A stretch of DNA of 64,000 nt from NCBI RefSeq assembly GCF_025144995.1, contig NZ_CP102250.1:62001-126000 (forward strand), written 5' to 3'. This document shows, piece after piece, positions 1 to 9,775 of the stretch. The DNA is from Alistipes indistinctus YIT 12060 (GTDB lineage Bacteria; Bacteroidota; Bacteroidia; Bacteroidales; Rikenellaceae). The position numbers and the translations under genes were made by a program. Position 1 is the first letter of the stretch. Every line of letters starts with the position of its first letter. Below the pieces are notes generated by a model. The model was not told the DNA's origin and did not search any database. It was given only the letters and a program-made list of their open reading frames with translations.

Positions 1-1542
1 CTTTTTGACTCCTTTATCGATCAGTGCATCGACCTCTTTTTTGAATTGGATCAGCTCTTCGGCGATAGCCGTATTGATGACCGTCAGCGGCGCCGCGCAA
101 GTGTGCGACGATCCCGTGGCGCGGAATTCGAACCGGTTGCCGGTAAAGGCGAACGGCGAGGTGCGGTTGCGGTCGGTGTTGTCGAGCAGGATGTCGGGAA
201 TTTTACCGATGTCGAGCTTGATGTCGGTCTTTTCATCGGGCGTCATCTTCTTGTCGCTGACCCTCTCTTCGATCGAGTCGAGCATGTCCGACAGGGTCGA
301 ACCGGCGAAAACCGACATCACGGCCGGTGGTGCTTCGTGTGCGCCGAGGCGGTGCGAATTGGACTGGGTGGCGATCGAGGCCATAAACAGCGTGCCGTAG
401 TCGTGTGCGGCCTTGATCGCGTTGACGAAGAAGGTGAGGAACTGGATGTTGTTCTTCGGGGTTTTGCCCGGGGCCAATAGGTTCACACCCGTGTCGGTCA
501 TCATCGACCAGTTGCAGTGTTTGCCCGATCCGTTCACCCCGGCGAACGGCTTTTCGTGAAACAGCACCCGCAGTTTGTGTTTCAGCGCCACTTTGCGCAT
601 AACGGTCATCAGCAGCGTGTTGTGGTCGACCGCGATGTTGGCCTCTTCGAACATCGGAGCACATTCGAACTGGTTGGGTGCCACTTCGTTGTGGCGGGTT
701 TTGATCGGAATGCCGAGCCGGTAAGCCTGTTCTTCGAACTCCTTCATATATTCCAGTACGCGGCTCGGGATCGCTCCGAAATAGTGGTCGTCGAGCTGCT
801 GGTCTTTTGCCGCGATGTGCCCCATCAGCGTCCTTCCGGTTTGCATCAGGTCGGGACGTGCGAGGAAGAGCGCTTCGTCTACCAGAAAGTACTCCTGCTC
901 CCAGCCCAGCGTGACGTTCACCTTTTTGACATCTTTGTCGAAATACTGGCAGACATCCTCTGCGGCTTTGCAAACCACTTGCAGCGATTTGAGCAGCGGG
1001 GTCTTGAAGTCGAGCGCTTCGCCCGTATAAGCGATAAAAATGCTTGGGATGCAGAGGGTTTTGTCGATGATAAAGGCCGGAGACGACGGATCCCAGGCTG
1101 AATAGCCGCGCGCTTCGAACGTGTTGCGCAATCCTCCGTTGGGAAAACTCGACGCGTCGGGTTCCTGCTGTACGAGCAGTTCGCCTTTGAAGGTTTCGAA
1201 CGAACCACCGCCCTGCATCGGTTCGAAGAAAGCGTCGTGTTTTTCTGCGGTCGAGTCGTTCAGCGGCTGGAACCAATGCGAGTAGTGCGTTGCTCCGCGT
1301 TCCATCGCCCAGGTTTTCATACCCTGTGCGATCTGGTTTGCGAATTTGCGGTCGATGCGCCGCCCTTCGTCGATCGCATTGCAGAGGCTTTCGTAAGCAT
1401 CTTTGGCGATATATTGCCGCATGGTTTCGCGGTCGAACACGTCGGCCCCGAAATAACCCGATATTTTTTGATCCGATAGTTTGGTCTCGATCAATTCCCT
1501 CCGGGAGATCTCGTCCAGTGCCTTGAAACGGAGTGTAGCCAT
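1..1542 (-). CDS. glnN: Glutamine synthetase type III, N-terminal 514 codons (3' end outside window)
   Basis: Makes glutamine from glutamate, ammonia and ATP in the cytoplasm. The minus strand reads open from an ATG at 1542 to the window edge; the frame is uninterrupted but has no stop here, so the gene is partial. The N-terminus reads MATLRFKALDEISRRELIET and continues into a stretch containing GATHYSHWFQPL, a hallmark of the roughly 700-residue GSIII family rather than GSI. Residues near the window edge (EELIQFKKEVDALIDKGVKK) also fit GSIII. About 200 residues should lie beyond base 1. A -7 type promoter lies about 30 bp upstream. Antisense ORFs over this region are shadows. Confidence 0.93.
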   Translation of the reverse strand, partial: MATLRFKALDEISRRELIETKLSDQKISGYFGADVFDRETMRQYIAKDAYESLCNAIDEGRRIDRKFANQIAQGMKTWAMERGATHYSHWFQPLNDSTAEKHDAFFEPMQGGGSFETFKGELLVQQEPDASSFPNGGLRNTFEARGYSAWDPSSPAFIIDKTLCIPSIFIAYTGEALDFKTPLLKSLQVVCKAAEDVCQYFDKDVKKVNVTLGWEQEYFLVDEALFLARPDLMQTGRTLMGHIAAKDQQLDDHYFGAIPSRVLEYMKEFEEQAYRLGIPIKTRHNEVAPNQFECAPMFEEANIAVDHNTLLMTVMRKVALKHKLRVLFHEKPFAGVNGSGKHCNWSMMTDTGVNLLAPGKTPKNNIQFLTFFVNAIKAAHDYGTLFMASIATQSNSHRLGAHEAPPAVMSVFAGSTLSDMLDSIEERVSDKKMTPDEKTDIKLDIGKIPDILLDNTDRNRTSPFAFTGNRFEFRATGSSHTCAAPLTVINTAIAEELIQFKKEVDALIDKGVKK

Positions 1543-1573
1543 GAATGGAATGTTAGTTTGACGGTTTCAGTGG

Positions 1574-1581
1574 CAAAAGTA
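1574..1581 (-). promoter_or_regulatory. Bacteroidetes -7 promoter element for glnN
   Basis: The minus strand reads TACTTTTG, matching the Bacteroidetes sigma-ABfr -7 consensus TAnnTTTG, about 30 bp before the glnN ATG. No clear -33 TTG is visible. Confidence 0.5.
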
Positions 1582-1606
1582 GATAAAAAACGATATAAAA
1601 GACGAT

Positions 1607-1632
1607 CCGGCCCCCTGTTTTTTGGGGGCCGG
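1607..1632 (-). terminator. Terminator after the tandem M23 genes
   Basis: Nine-base perfect stem CCGGCCCCC/GGGGGCCGG with an 8-nt loop. It lies 29 bp past the stop of the downstream M23 gene and is followed on the minus strand by a U-rich stretch (ATCGTCTTTTATATCG). Confidence 0.65.
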
Positions 1633-1660
1633 AATAAAAAAACACCTGTTTTTACTGAAA

Positions 1661-2632
1661 TTAGTCGAACGATTGCATACCGCTCTGGGCGATGCGGATG
1701 ATTTTGCGGTAATCCTTGTAGTCGAGTTCCATAAAGAAGTAGTGTACCGGATCGATCCGCATGCCGTTATGGATAATTTCGTAGTGCAGGTGCGGGGCGA
1801 GCGACAGGCCGCTGTTGCCCGACTGGGCGATGATATCGCCGCGCCGGACGCTTTGGCCCTGTTTGACATAGATTTTGCCCAGGTGGCTGTATGAAGTTTC
1901 ATACCCGTTGCCGTGATTGATGATTACGGTGTTTCCCGACGAGGTGCGCTGCGTGATGACACGGCTGACCCGTCCGTCGGCGGTGGCGAATACGCGGGAC
2001 CCTTCGCTGACGGTGTAATCGACGCCCTGATGTGCGGTCAGGGTTTTGTAGAACGGATGGATGCGCATGCCATAAGAAGCGGTCAATAGTGTCAGATCTT
2101 TATTGATGACGGGCTGAATGGCCGGAATATAGTTGAGACCGTCTTTGAGAGAATCGGCGTGCTGTTCCATTTCGGCGATCAGGTAGAGCTGGTCGCTGGC
2201 TTTCTTTTCAAGGGTATTGAGCTTGCTGAAGAACAGGTCCCCCAGTTCCCGGTTTGTCTTCGACAACAACTCTTCGTGGGCCGCCAGTTCCTTCTCTCCG
2301 TAATCGTTGTCGAAACTGTAAGGATCGGATTCGAACAATGTCCGGAAAATGTGCCGGTCGCGCTCGACCACATTGTCTAAGATCCTTTGTATCGTGTCGT
2401 AACGCTTGTCCAGTTTCTTGTATTCGTTGCGTAGCAGTCTCGTCGAGGATTTCATCCGGTATTCGACCGGTGTGTCGAAAAAGAACGAGAAGGCTATATA
2501 ATAAAGGATAGCCATCCCGGTCCATGCGAACACATGGATGACTGCACGCCAGAACTTTTTCCTGAACGCGACCTGCTGTTCGTGCCGGTGCGGCACGAGC
2601 TCTTTGAAGCGGATGAGTCGGGGTTTGTCCAT
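1661..2632 (-). CDS. Membrane-anchored M23 metallopeptidase (second of a tandem pair)
   Basis: Predicted peptidoglycan endopeptidase of 323 aa. A short basic cytoplasmic N-terminus is followed by one transmembrane segment (about residues 31-52), a coiled-coil-like stalk (about 60-165) and a C-terminal M23 (LytM) domain. Zinc ligands are visible: H201 and D205 in HQGVD, and the HxH pair H281/H283 in HLHYE, so the domain looks catalytically intact. It starts 3 bp after the upstream paralogue ends, so the pair is almost certainly one operon. The pair is divergent from alaS. Substrate cross-link is not determinable from sequence; family members include LytM/NlpD-type cell separation and growth factors. 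Confidence 0.9.
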   Translation of the reverse strand: MDKPRLIRFKELVPHRHEQQVAFRKKFWRAVIHVFAWTGMAILYYIAFSFFFDTPVEYRMKSSTRLLRNEYKKLDKRYDTIQRILDNVVERDRHIFRTLFESDPYSFDNDYGEKELAAHEELLSKTNRELGDLFFSKLNTLEKKASDQLYLIAEMEQHADSLKDGLNYIPAIQPVINKDLTLLTASYGMRIHPFYKTLTAHQGVDYTVSEGSRVFATADGRVSRVITQRTSSGNTVIINHGNGYETSYSHLGKIYVKQGQSVRRGDIIAQSGNSGLSLAPHLHYEIIHNGMRIDPVHYFFMELDYKDYRKIIRIAQSGMQSFD

Positions 2633-2635
2633 GGG

Positions 2636-3604
2636 TTATTCCGTTTCGTATGTAGTGGCCTGTGCCGACTCGACGATTTTGGCGAACTCTTCTTCGCTCA
2701 TGTCTCGGCTGAAGTAGTTGAGCGGATCGACGTGCAGCCCGCGGTAGATCACTTCGTAATGGAGATGCGGTCCCGTCGAGCGTCCCGTACTGCCTACTTC
2801 GCCGATCAGCTCACCGCGGCGGACATACTGGCCCGGCGCGACGAGGATTTTGCTCAAGTGCGCATAACGGGTTTTGTAACCGAAACCGTGGTTGATCAAT
2901 ACCTGTTTGCCGTAACCGCGTTCGCCCTCGTTATTGAAAGCTACTCGGCCGTTGCCCGTGGCATAAACGGGGTCTCCGACCCGTCCGCCCAGGTCGATTC
3001 CCTGGTGGCCGGCGATACGTCCGGTGACCGGATGGCGCCGGGTACCGAATGCACCGATGTGTCCGCGCAGGTTGCGTTTGTTGACCGGCCAGATGGCGGG
3101 AATCGCTTCGGCCATCATCTCCTTGTTTTTGCTGAGTTCCTCCAGCTCGTCGAGCGATTTGGACTCGAGGTACAGCAGTCGGCTCATTCCGTCCAGCTCT
3201 TTCCAGGTCGAAACCATCAGGGGCGTGTAGAGGTCGTTGTTCAGGTGTTTGTATTTGCTGTCCGGGTAGGGGGTATAGATTCCCTGCATATTCAGCGAAT
3301 CGGTGCCGAACAGCGAACGATAGACGCTGTTGTCGCGGTGGCGGATCTCCTGCAGCCGGGCCGTAGCGGCGCGCAGTTTGTCGTTCAGCATGTTGTATTT
3401 GATCAGCAGTTCGTTGTTGTCACGACTGATGCGGTACATTTTGGGCGTGTAGAAAAAGAACGAAAAAAGCACGTTTACGATCGAAGCGAGGATGAATCCG
3501 ATCAGCACTTTTCGCAAAGCCCGGTAGAATTTGATCCGAAAAGGGATGGTGATGACCTCGTAAGTGAGGGTCTGCGGGTTGAATTTATAGCGTTTTTTTG
3601 CCAT
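2636..3604 (-). CDS. Membrane-anchored M23 metallopeptidase (first of a tandem pair)
   Basis: Predicted cell-wall endopeptidase of 322 aa, paralogous to its downstream neighbour. One transmembrane segment (about residues 33-52), a helical stalk, then an M23 domain with intact ligands: H200 and D204 in HQGID, and H280/H282 in HLHYE. The two proteins share architecture and the residue run VRRGE/D in the LytM core but differ in the stalk, as expected for an old duplication. A good promoter precedes it, with TTG and a -7 box 20 bp apart. The start ATG follows that promoter by about 30 bp, supporting the chosen start. Confidence 0.9.
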   Translation of the reverse strand: MAKKRYKFNPQTLTYEVITIPFRIKFYRALRKVLIGFILASIVNVLFSFFFYTPKMYRISRDNNELLIKYNMLNDKLRAATARLQEIRHRDNSVYRSLFGTDSLNMQGIYTPYPDSKYKHLNNDLYTPLMVSTWKELDGMSRLLYLESKSLDELEELSKNKEMMAEAIPAIWPVNKRNLRGHIGAFGTRRHPVTGRIAGHQGIDLGGRVGDPVYATGNGRVAFNNEGERGYGKQVLINHGFGYKTRYAHLSKILVAPGQYVRRGELIGEVGSTGRSTGPHLHYEVIYRGLHVDPLNYFSRDMSEEEFAKIVESAQATTYETE

Positions 3605-3632
3605 CGGATCATTTTATGTGCGCTGGGCACAA

Positions 3633-3663
3633 CAAAATTAGACGAATTTATGTAATTTTACAA
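3633..3663 (-). promoter_or_regulatory. Promoter of the M23 pair (-33 TTG, -7 TAATTTTG)
   Basis: On the minus strand, TTG at 3663-3661 and TAATTTTG at 3640-3633 are separated by 20 bp, the expected Bacteroidetes spacing. This is the best full promoter match seen in the window. Confidence 0.65.
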
Positions 3664-3720
3664 CCTCTTTTGTGATTGCATTATTAACGCTCCCCAATCG
3701 AAGGATAGTATACCTCAATT

Positions 3721-6354
3721 ATGGATTCGAATCAAATCAGAACGACATTTCTCGAATTTTTCAAGGGCAAGGAACACCTGATCGTGCCGTCGGCCCCGAT
3801 GATCGTAAAGAACGACCCTACGCTGATGTTCACCAACGCGGGGATGAACCAGTTCAAGGATCTTTTCCTCGGCAACTCGCCGGTCCGCCACAAGCGTGTG
3901 GCCGATTCGCAGAAATGCCTGCGCGTATCCGGCAAACACAACGACCTCGAGGAGGTAGGCCACGATACTTACCACCATACGATGTTCGAAATGTTGGGCA
4001 ACTGGTCTTTCGGCGATTACTTCAAGAAAGAGGCGATCTCATGGGCCTGGGAACTTTTGGTTGAGGTGTACGGCCTGCCCAAGGACCGCATTTATGCCAC
4101 GATATTCGAAGGTAGTCCGGAGGAGGGGATCGACCGGGACAATGAGGCTTATACCTACTGGAAGCAATTTTTGCCCGAGGATCATATCCTGCTGGGCAAC
4201 AAACATGATAATTTCTGGGAGATGGGGGACACCGGTCCCTGCGGCCCTTGCAGCGAAATTCATTTCGATTTGCGTGACGACGCCGAACGGGCGAAACTCG
4301 ACGGACGTGAATTGGTCAATGCCGGACACCACCTGGTGATCGAAATCTGGAACCTGGTGTTCATGCAGTTCAACCGCAAGGCTAACGGCCAGCTCGAACC
4401 GCTGCCCGCACAGCATGTCGATACCGGAATGGGCTTTGAGCGTCTCTGTATGGTGTTGCAAGGTAAGCAGAGCAACTACGATACGGATGTATTCCAGCCT
4501 ACGATCCAGCGTTTGGCGGCGATGGCCGGTAAAACATACGGTAAGGATGCCAAAGCCGATATAGCTATGCGGGTAATCGCCGACCACCTGCGTGCGATCG
4601 CTTTCTCGATCGCTGACGGCCAGTTGCCGTCGAATGTCAAGGCGGGTTATGTGATCCGCCGTATCCTACGTCGCGCTGTACGATATGGTTACACCTACCT
4701 CGGTTTCAACGAGCCGTTTATCTGTAAGCTGGTCGAAGGTCTGGTGCAGCAGATGGGCGACCAGTTTCCCGAACTGAGGGCGCAGCAGGATTTGATCACC
4801 AAAGTGATTGCCGAAGAGGAGAGCGCATTCCTGCGCACGTTGGCTACCGGGATCAACCTGATGGACGGTGTGATCGCGAAAGCCAAGGAGGCCGGAAAGG
4901 ATACGATCAGCGGCAGCGACGCGTTCTTGCTGTACGATACCTACGGTTTCCCGATCGACCTGATCGAGTTGATCGCGCATGAGAACGGCATGAAAGTCGA
5001 CGGAGACGCTTTCAGTAAGGAGTTGCAGAAACAGAAGGAACGCTCGCGCAATGCGGCTGCCGTAGATACCGACGATTGGGTGGAACTGTTCCCGATCTCC
5101 GAGAGTAAATTCGTAGGTTACGACTCCCTGGAAGCCGATGTCCGTATTTCGCGCTACCGCCGGGTGAAGACCAAGAATAAGACCTATTACCAATTGGTAT
5201 TCGATCAAACCCCGTTTTACGGGAACTCCGGCGGACAGGTAGGTGATCAGGGCATCCTCGAAAGCGACGGTGGAACGGTTCGGGTTACCGATACCCAGAA
5301 AGAGAATAACCTGACCGTGCATATCGTCGAAAACCTGCCGGAAGATATTACCGCCACTTTCCATGCCGTGGTCGACAAGCAGCTGCGCGATGCGAGCGCG
5401 AATAATCACTCAGCTACACACTTGATGCATAAAGCTTTGCGTACGGTATTGGGTACGCATGTCGAGCAGAAGGGTTCGTTGGTGACGCCCGAATACCTGC
5501 GTTTCGACTTTTCGCATTTCCAGAAGGTGACCGATGAGCAAATCCGGGAGGTAGAGCGACTCGTGAACCACGATATTCGCGCGAATTTTCCGTTGGAAGA
5601 GCGCCGCGACTGTCCGATAGACGAGGCCCGCACGCTCGGTGCGATGATGCTTTTCGGTGAAAAGTACGGCGACCGGGTGCGCGTGGTCAAATACGGCGAT
5701 TCGGTCGAGCTGTGCGGGGGAACGCATGTCTCCGCCACCGGTAATATCGGGTTGTTCAAGATTGTCGGCGAAAGTGCCATCTCGGCCGGTGTCCGGCGGA
5801 TCGAAGCCGTGACGGGGCTTGCGGCGGAACAGTTTGTATATGGTCTCGAAGATTTGCTCCGGGCTGTTCAGAAGCATCTGAATAATCCGTCGATCGAGCA
5901 GGCCGTCCGGCGTCTGATCGAAGAGAATGCCGAAATGAGCCACCAGATCGAGCAGGTTACCCAGGAACGTATTGCGGCATTGACACAGGCATTTGCCAAA
6001 GCGGTCGTCGAGGAGGAAGGAATGCATCTGATTGCACGTCAGATAAGCGCGAATTCCGATGTAATCAAAGGTATTGCTTTCGGTCTGCGGCCGATGTTTG
6101 CGGATTTAGTCTTTGTCGGGGGCACGACCGTCGGCGAGAAAGTATCGCTCACGGTTATGCTCGGGGAGGAAATCGTAGCCCAGGGGATCAATGCTTCGCA
6201 AGTAATCCGCGAAGCGGCCAAAGAGATCAACGGGGGCGGCGGCGGCCAACCCTTCTTTGCTACGGCGGGCGGTAAGAATGCCGACGGACTCGACAACGCG
6301 ATTCTCAAGGCTGTCGAATTGATCCGGGCCGGAATATCCGCAGACGGGGAATAA
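3721..6354 (+). CDS. alaS: Alanyl-tRNA synthetase
   Basis: Charges tRNA-Ala in the cytoplasm. The 877 aa length matches the full bacterial enzyme: class II catalytic core (N-terminal; [15 protein letters not shown] and the [13 protein letters not shown] motif), tRNA-recognition region, editing domain and C-terminal oligomerisation/glycine-rich region ([15 protein letters not shown]). The zinc-binding editing site is intact: H563/H567 in HSATH, and C665/H669 in CGGTH. The start ATG is preceded by GAAGGA about 17 bp upstream. It is divergent from an M23 peptidase gene pair. Confidence 0.98.
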   Translation: MDSNQIRTTFLEFFKGKEHLIVPSAPMIVKNDPTLMFTNAGMNQFKDLFLGNSPVRHKRVADSQKCLRVSGKHNDLEEVGHDTYHHTMFEMLGNWSFGDYFKKEAISWAWELLVEVYGLPKDRIYATIFEGSPEEGIDRDNEAYTYWKQFLPEDHILLGNKHDNFWEMGDTGPCGPCSEIHFDLRDDAERAKLDGRELVNAGHHLVIEIWNLVFMQFNRKANGQLEPLPAQHVDTGMGFERLCMVLQGKQSNYDTDVFQPTIQRLAAMAGKTYGKDAKADIAMRVIADHLRAIAFSIADGQLPSNVKAGYVIRRILRRAVRYGYTYLGFNEPFICKLVEGLVQQMGDQFPELRAQQDLITKVIAEEESAFLRTLATGINLMDGVIAKAKEAGKDTISGSDAFLLYDTYGFPIDLIELIAHENGMKVDGDAFSKELQKQKERSRNAAAVDTDDWVELFPISESKFVGYDSLEADVRISRYRRVKTKNKTYYQLVFDQTPFYGNSGGQVGDQGILESDGGTVRVTDTQKENNLTVHIVENLPEDITATFHAVVDKQLRDASANNHSATHLMHKALRTVLGTHVEQKGSLVTPEYLRFDFSHFQKVTDEQIREVERLVNHDIRANFPLEERRDCPIDEARTLGAMMLFGEKYGDRVRVVKYGDSVELCGGTHVSATGNIGLFKIVGESAISAGVRRIEAVTGLAAEQFVYGLEDLLRAVQKHLNNPSIEQAVRRLIEENAEMSHQIEQVTQERIAALTQAFAKAVVEEEGMHLIARQISANSDVIKGIAFGLRPMFADLVFVGGTTVGEKVSLTVMLGEEIVAQGINASQVIREAAKEINGGGGGQPFFATAGGKNADGLDNAILKAVELIRAGISADGE

Positions 6355-6437
6355 CCGTTTCCGGGGAGTGATCCCACGCGGGGCGTTCGTTCTGGATGAA
6401 CAGAAAAACGAAATTAAACAGATAAGATTATACAAGT

Positions 6438-7964
6438 ATGTCGAATAAAGTATTGCTGATGATTTTGGATGGCTGGGGCAAAGGCGACCACGGCCATGAC
6501 GATGTAGTTTACTGCGCCCGTCCCGAATATATTATGGGATTGGAGAAAAAGTATCCCAATGCCGAGCTGCGTACCGACGGAGAGAATGTCGGACTGCCCG
6601 ACGGCCAGATGGGCAATTCGGAGGTAGGACACCTCAATATCGGTGCGGGCCGCGTGGTCTATCAGGACCTCGTGAAGATCAATATCGCCTGTCGCGACAA
6701 CTCGATCCTGAAGAACCCGGAGGTCGTGAAGGCATTTACTTATGCTAAGGAGAACGGCAAGCAGGTGCATTTCATGGGGCTGTTGTCGGACGGAGGGGTG
6801 CACAGCTCGCTGGACCACCTGCTCAAATTGTGCGATATCTCCAAGGAGTACGGTGTCAGTGACAAGACTTTCGTCCACTGCTTCATGGACGGCCGCGACA
6901 CCGATCCGCGCAGCGGTAAGGGTTTCATCGAGAGTTTGCGGGACCATTTGAAGGTTTCCGGGGGCAAGATCGCTTCGATCATCGGCCGTTACTATGCGAT
7001 GGATCGCGATAAACGCTGGGAGCGTGTCAAGGAAGCATACGACCTGTTGGTGAACGGCACGGGCGAGAAAGCGTCCGATCCGGTTGCCGCCGTGCAAAAA
7101 TCCTATGACGAAGGTGTGACCGACGAGTTTATCAAGCCGATCGCCTGTGTCGGTGCGGATGACCAACCGTTGGGGCTGATTCGGCCGGATGATATGGTTA
7201 TTTTCTTCAATTTCCGCAATGACCGGGCGAAAGAGCTGACGATCGTGCTGACCCAGGAGGATATGCCCGAATACGGCATGAAAAAATTGCCGCTTTACTA
7301 CTGCTGTATGACGCCTTACGATGCGAAATTCCAGGGGTTGCATATTCTTTTCGACAAGGAAAATGTCAACAACACCATCGGTGAATACGTTTCGTCGAAG
7401 GGACTTAAACAATTGCGTATCGCCGAAACGGAGAAGTATGCGCACGTTACTTTCTTCCTCAATGGCGGCCGTGAAGAGAAATTCGATCATGAGGAGCGGA
7501 TCCTGGTTGCATCGCCTAAGGTGGCTACCTACGACCTGAAGCCGGAGATGAGTGCCTACGAGGTGAAAGATGCCTTGGTCGCCGAACTGAACAAAGGTAC
7601 GTTCGACTTCATTTGCTTGAACTTTGCCAACGGTGATATGGTGGGCCATACCGGTGTTTACGAGGCGATTGCCAAGGCTGTGAAAGCAGTGGATGCCTGT
7701 GTGCACGATGTCGTTGAGGCGGCCAAAGCCAATGGCTATGAGGTGGTGCTTATCGCAGACCACGGCAATGCGGACCATGCCGAAAATGAGGACGGTTCAC
7801 CCAATACGGCCCATTCGCTCAATCCCGTTCCGATTATCGTGGTTTCGGACCGGGTGAAAAGTGTGCACAATGGCGTGTTAGCCGATGTGGCTCCTACCGT
7901 ACTGAAACTGATGGGGCTTCCTCAGCCTGCCGAGATGACTGGCAAGGCATTGGCGGAACTGTAA
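6438..7964 (+). CDS. gpmI: 2,3-bisphosphoglycerate-independent phosphoglycerate mutase
   Basis: Interconverts 3- and 2-phosphoglycerate in glycolysis/gluconeogenesis using two metal ions and a phosphoserine intermediate. The 508 aa length is typical. Visible motifs: metal-binding D11 in ILDGWG, the catalytic serine S61 in [10 protein letters not shown], and the C-terminal metal site ADHGNADH (residues 440-447). It lies 83 bp downstream of alaS on the same strand and is followed by a strong hairpin terminator. Confidence 0.97.
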   Translation: MSNKVLLMILDGWGKGDHGHDDVVYCARPEYIMGLEKKYPNAELRTDGENVGLPDGQMGNSEVGHLNIGAGRVVYQDLVKINIACRDNSILKNPEVVKAFTYAKENGKQVHFMGLLSDGGVHSSLDHLLKLCDISKEYGVSDKTFVHCFMDGRDTDPRSGKGFIESLRDHLKVSGGKIASIIGRYYAMDRDKRWERVKEAYDLLVNGTGEKASDPVAAVQKSYDEGVTDEFIKPIACVGADDQPLGLIRPDDMVIFFNFRNDRAKELTIVLTQEDMPEYGMKKLPLYYCCMTPYDAKFQGLHILFDKENVNNTIGEYVSSKGLKQLRIAETEKYAHVTFFLNGGREEKFDHEERILVASPKVATYDLKPEMSAYEVKDALVAELNKGTFDFICLNFANGDMVGHTGVYEAIAKAVKAVDACVHDVVEAAKANGYEVVLIADHGNADHAENEDGSPNTAHSLNPVPIIVVSDRVKSVHNGVLADVAPTVLKLMGLPQPAEMTGKALAEL

Positions 7965-7980
7965 TCGGAGTTTTTTTGTT

Positions 7981-8021
7981 ATCGGGCCGGAACAGCACAG
8001 CTGTTCCGGCCCGATTGTTTT
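7981..8021. terminator. Strong terminator after gpmI
   Basis: Fifteen-base perfect stem (7981-7995 with 8001-8015; core GGGCCGGAACAG) and a 5-nt loop, followed by TGTTTT. A run of seven Ts on the other side means it could also act on the minus strand, for tcdA. Confidence 0.85.
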
Positions 8022-8196
8022 GGACGTGTTCGGTATGTCCTAAATAAAGTCTGGATTGTTTAGCTTTTACTCTTAACGGGTAAATCTGTGTTGTCCGTTT
8101 TTGTTTTCATGAAATTGAAAATCAGGAGTAAAAATCGGAACATGCAAACAGCGGCTTGCAGAAACCCGGTCTGTCATGTTAGGGGGACAAGCGGCG

Positions 8197-8934
8197 TTAA
8201 AATTCGCCGATCAGGTCCCGGATTACGACCGAAGCGCAATGGCATCCGAATAGAGCCGGCATGTAGGAGATCGTGCCGACATTCGATTTTTTGTTCGTCT
8301 CCTCGCACAGGACCATCGATCCTTCGCGGACCGGTTCCGGGGAGAAAACCACTTTAAATCCTTTACGAATGCCCAGTTTGTGCAGTCTTTTGCGCAGCAT
8401 GTGTGCGAGCGGACAGTGGTGCGATTTTGAAATATCCTTTATTTCCAGTAAAGTAGGGTCTGTTTTTGCTCCGGCACCCATCGAACTGACCAACGGAATG
8501 CCGCGCTCCAGGGCTCCTTTGATCAGGTTGACTTTCGGCGCGAGCGTATCGATGGCATCGATCACATAGTCGAACCGCTCCCGGTCGAGCAGGGCGTCGG
8601 TCGCATCGTCCTTGATAAATTCCCGGACCACGTCGAGTGTGATCTGCGGATTGATGTCGCACAACCGTTCCGCGAGTACTTCGGCTTTCGGCCTGCCAAT
8701 CGTGCTGTGCAGGGCTACCAGTTGCCGGTTGAGGTTCGAAGGCGAAACGCAGTCGGCGTCTACGATCGTCAGTCGCCCGATTCCGCTGCGGGTGAGCATC
8801 TCGGCTGCATAAGCTCCCACGCCGCCTAAACCTACCACCAATACATGGGCCTGTCGGACCAGTGCCAGTTTCTGCCCGCCGAGTAACAATTCCGTCCGTT
8901 CGAGCCAATCGTTCGTCATATTCTGTTTTGTCAT
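8197..8934 (-). CDS. tcdA: tRNA threonylcarbamoyladenosine dehydratase (TcdA/CsdL, ThiF fold)
   Basis: ATP-dependent cyclisation of t6A37 to ct6A in tRNAs. The 245 aa protein has the E1/ThiF Rossmann nucleotide motif VVGLGGVGAYAAEML (residues 33-47), the DADCVSPSNLNRQ segment and the conserved RPKAE region. The C-terminal PVREGSMVLCEE stretch with a later Cys pair is typical of TcdA rather than ThiF or MoeB. Two possible starts (MTKQNMTND or the inner MTND) differ by five residues. It lies 29 bp downstream of the TatD-like gene and is probably cotranscribed with it. Confidence 0.93.
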   Translation of the reverse strand: MTKQNMTNDWLERTELLLGGQKLALVRQAHVLVVGLGGVGAYAAEMLTRSGIGRLTIVDADCVSPSNLNRQLVALHSTIGRPKAEVLAERLCDINPQITLDVVREFIKDDATDALLDRERFDYVIDAIDTLAPKVNLIKGALERGIPLVSSMGAGAKTDPTLLEIKDISKSHHCPLAHMLRKRLHKLGIRKGFKVVFSPEPVREGSMVLCEETNKKSNVGTISYMPALFGCHCASVVIRDLIGEF

Positions 8935-8963
8935 CTGTTGTGTGATTGCGTTGCCGGGTGCCC

Positions 8964-9632
8964 TCAGGGAGTTTTAAATAGGCGCCGGTAGTTGTCGTAA
9001 ACCGTCTCTTTCCACTCTGCTACGGTTTTGCCGGTGATCGCTGCGGCCGTCGCATAGGTTGCGGCGATCGGCAATGGGCTTTCATCCGTTTCGAAGAAAA
9101 CCCGGTCGACCGGTACGGCAGCCAGTGCCTGCCGTGTTTTGGGCGATGCGGCCGTTCGGTGTCCGAACGATAGGTAACCGCCGGCTTGCAACAGCCGCTC
9201 GGCCAATTCCGGCGAACCTGTAAAACCGTGGATCACCGGTGTTACGTGAGGATAGTGGCGCAGGATCGGAATCAGGTCGTTATAGGCCCGTACGCAATGG
9301 ATGATTACCGGCAGGCTGCGGTCCGCTGCCAGCTCCATTTGTTGTTCGAACCAATGCCGCTGTGCCGTTCTGAGGACTGAATCTCCCGTAACTGCATAAT
9401 CCAGCCCGATCTCCCCGACTGCAATGCAGCGCGGTGTGAGAGCATCGAGTAGGTCCTGTCTGTATCGGGATGTGTTGTCCGGTGTAATCCGCTGCACTTC
9501 CCACGGATGTATTCCTGCCGAGTACGGGCCTGCGGGCAGCGACCCGTCGCTACCGACCGCATAAGCGTCAATCACATAGGGGTCGTTCGAGCGGCGGTGC
9601 GTGTGAATATCGATGTAAGGAGTCGGTTGCAT
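8964..9632 (-). CDS. TatD-family metal-dependent hydrolase
   Basis: Putative metal-dependent nuclease/hydrolase of the amidohydrolase fold, 222 aa from the chosen start. The metal-binding HTH (H10/H12 in DIHTH), AVGEIGLDY, the IIHCVRAYN histidine, the VIHGFTG histidine and the FFETDESP aspartate are all present. I chose the ATG at 9632 over an upstream in-frame ATG at 9719 because the family starts just before DIHTH, and because a -7 promoter box lies at 9668-9675, inside the longer version. Exact substrate is unknown; TatD proteins are variously reported as DNases, RNases or D-tyrosyl-tRNA deacylases. Confidence 0.88.
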   Translation of the reverse strand: MQPTPYIDIHTHRRSNDPYVIDAYAVGSDGSLPAGPYSAGIHPWEVQRITPDNTSRYRQDLLDALTPRCIAVGEIGLDYAVTGDSVLRTAQRHWFEQQMELAADRSLPVIIHCVRAYNDLIPILRHYPHVTPVIHGFTGSPELAERLLQAGGYLSFGHRTAASPKTRQALAAVPVDRVFFETDESPLPIAATYATAAAITGKTVAEWKETVYDNYRRLFKTP

Positions 9633-9667
9633 GCCAGAGGTTGGGAACGGTGGAGCGGTTATCGGTA

Positions 9668-9675
9668 CAAAGGTA
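9668..9675 (-). promoter_or_regulatory. -7 promoter element for tatD-like/tcdA operon
   Basis: The minus strand reads TACCTTTG, a match to TAnnTTTG, 36 bp before the ATG at 9632. It decides the short start of the TatD-like gene. Confidence 0.55.
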
Positions 9676-9729
9676 GCAAAACGGGTGAAAATGTCCGGTT
9701 TCCCTTTCGTTTTTCCCAAACGGATTGCT

Positions 9730-9737
9730 TATATTTG
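9730..9737 (+). promoter_or_regulatory. -7 promoter element for the C1 peptidase gene
   Basis: TATATTTG matches TAnnTTTG, about 38 bp before ATG 9776. It is divergent from the TatD-like gene promoter. Confidence 0.55.
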
Positions 9738-9775
9738 TTACGCTTAATTTTAACCGATAGCTTTTGAAGATAGTT

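Noticed and set aside
233-1276. 347-codon Arg-rich minus-strand ORF
   Set aside because: Same strand as glnN but another frame; the GSIII frame explains the region.
2534-3655. 373-codon plus-strand ORF
   Set aside because: Antisense to the upstream M23 gene, whose zinc motifs are intact.
6414-7778. 454-codon minus-strand ORF
   Set aside because: Antisense to gpmI; shadow.
8088-8357. 89-codon plus-strand ORF after gpmI
   Set aside because: Arg/Ser/Cys-rich with no promoter or RBS, and it overlaps the tcdA 3' end; judged spurious.
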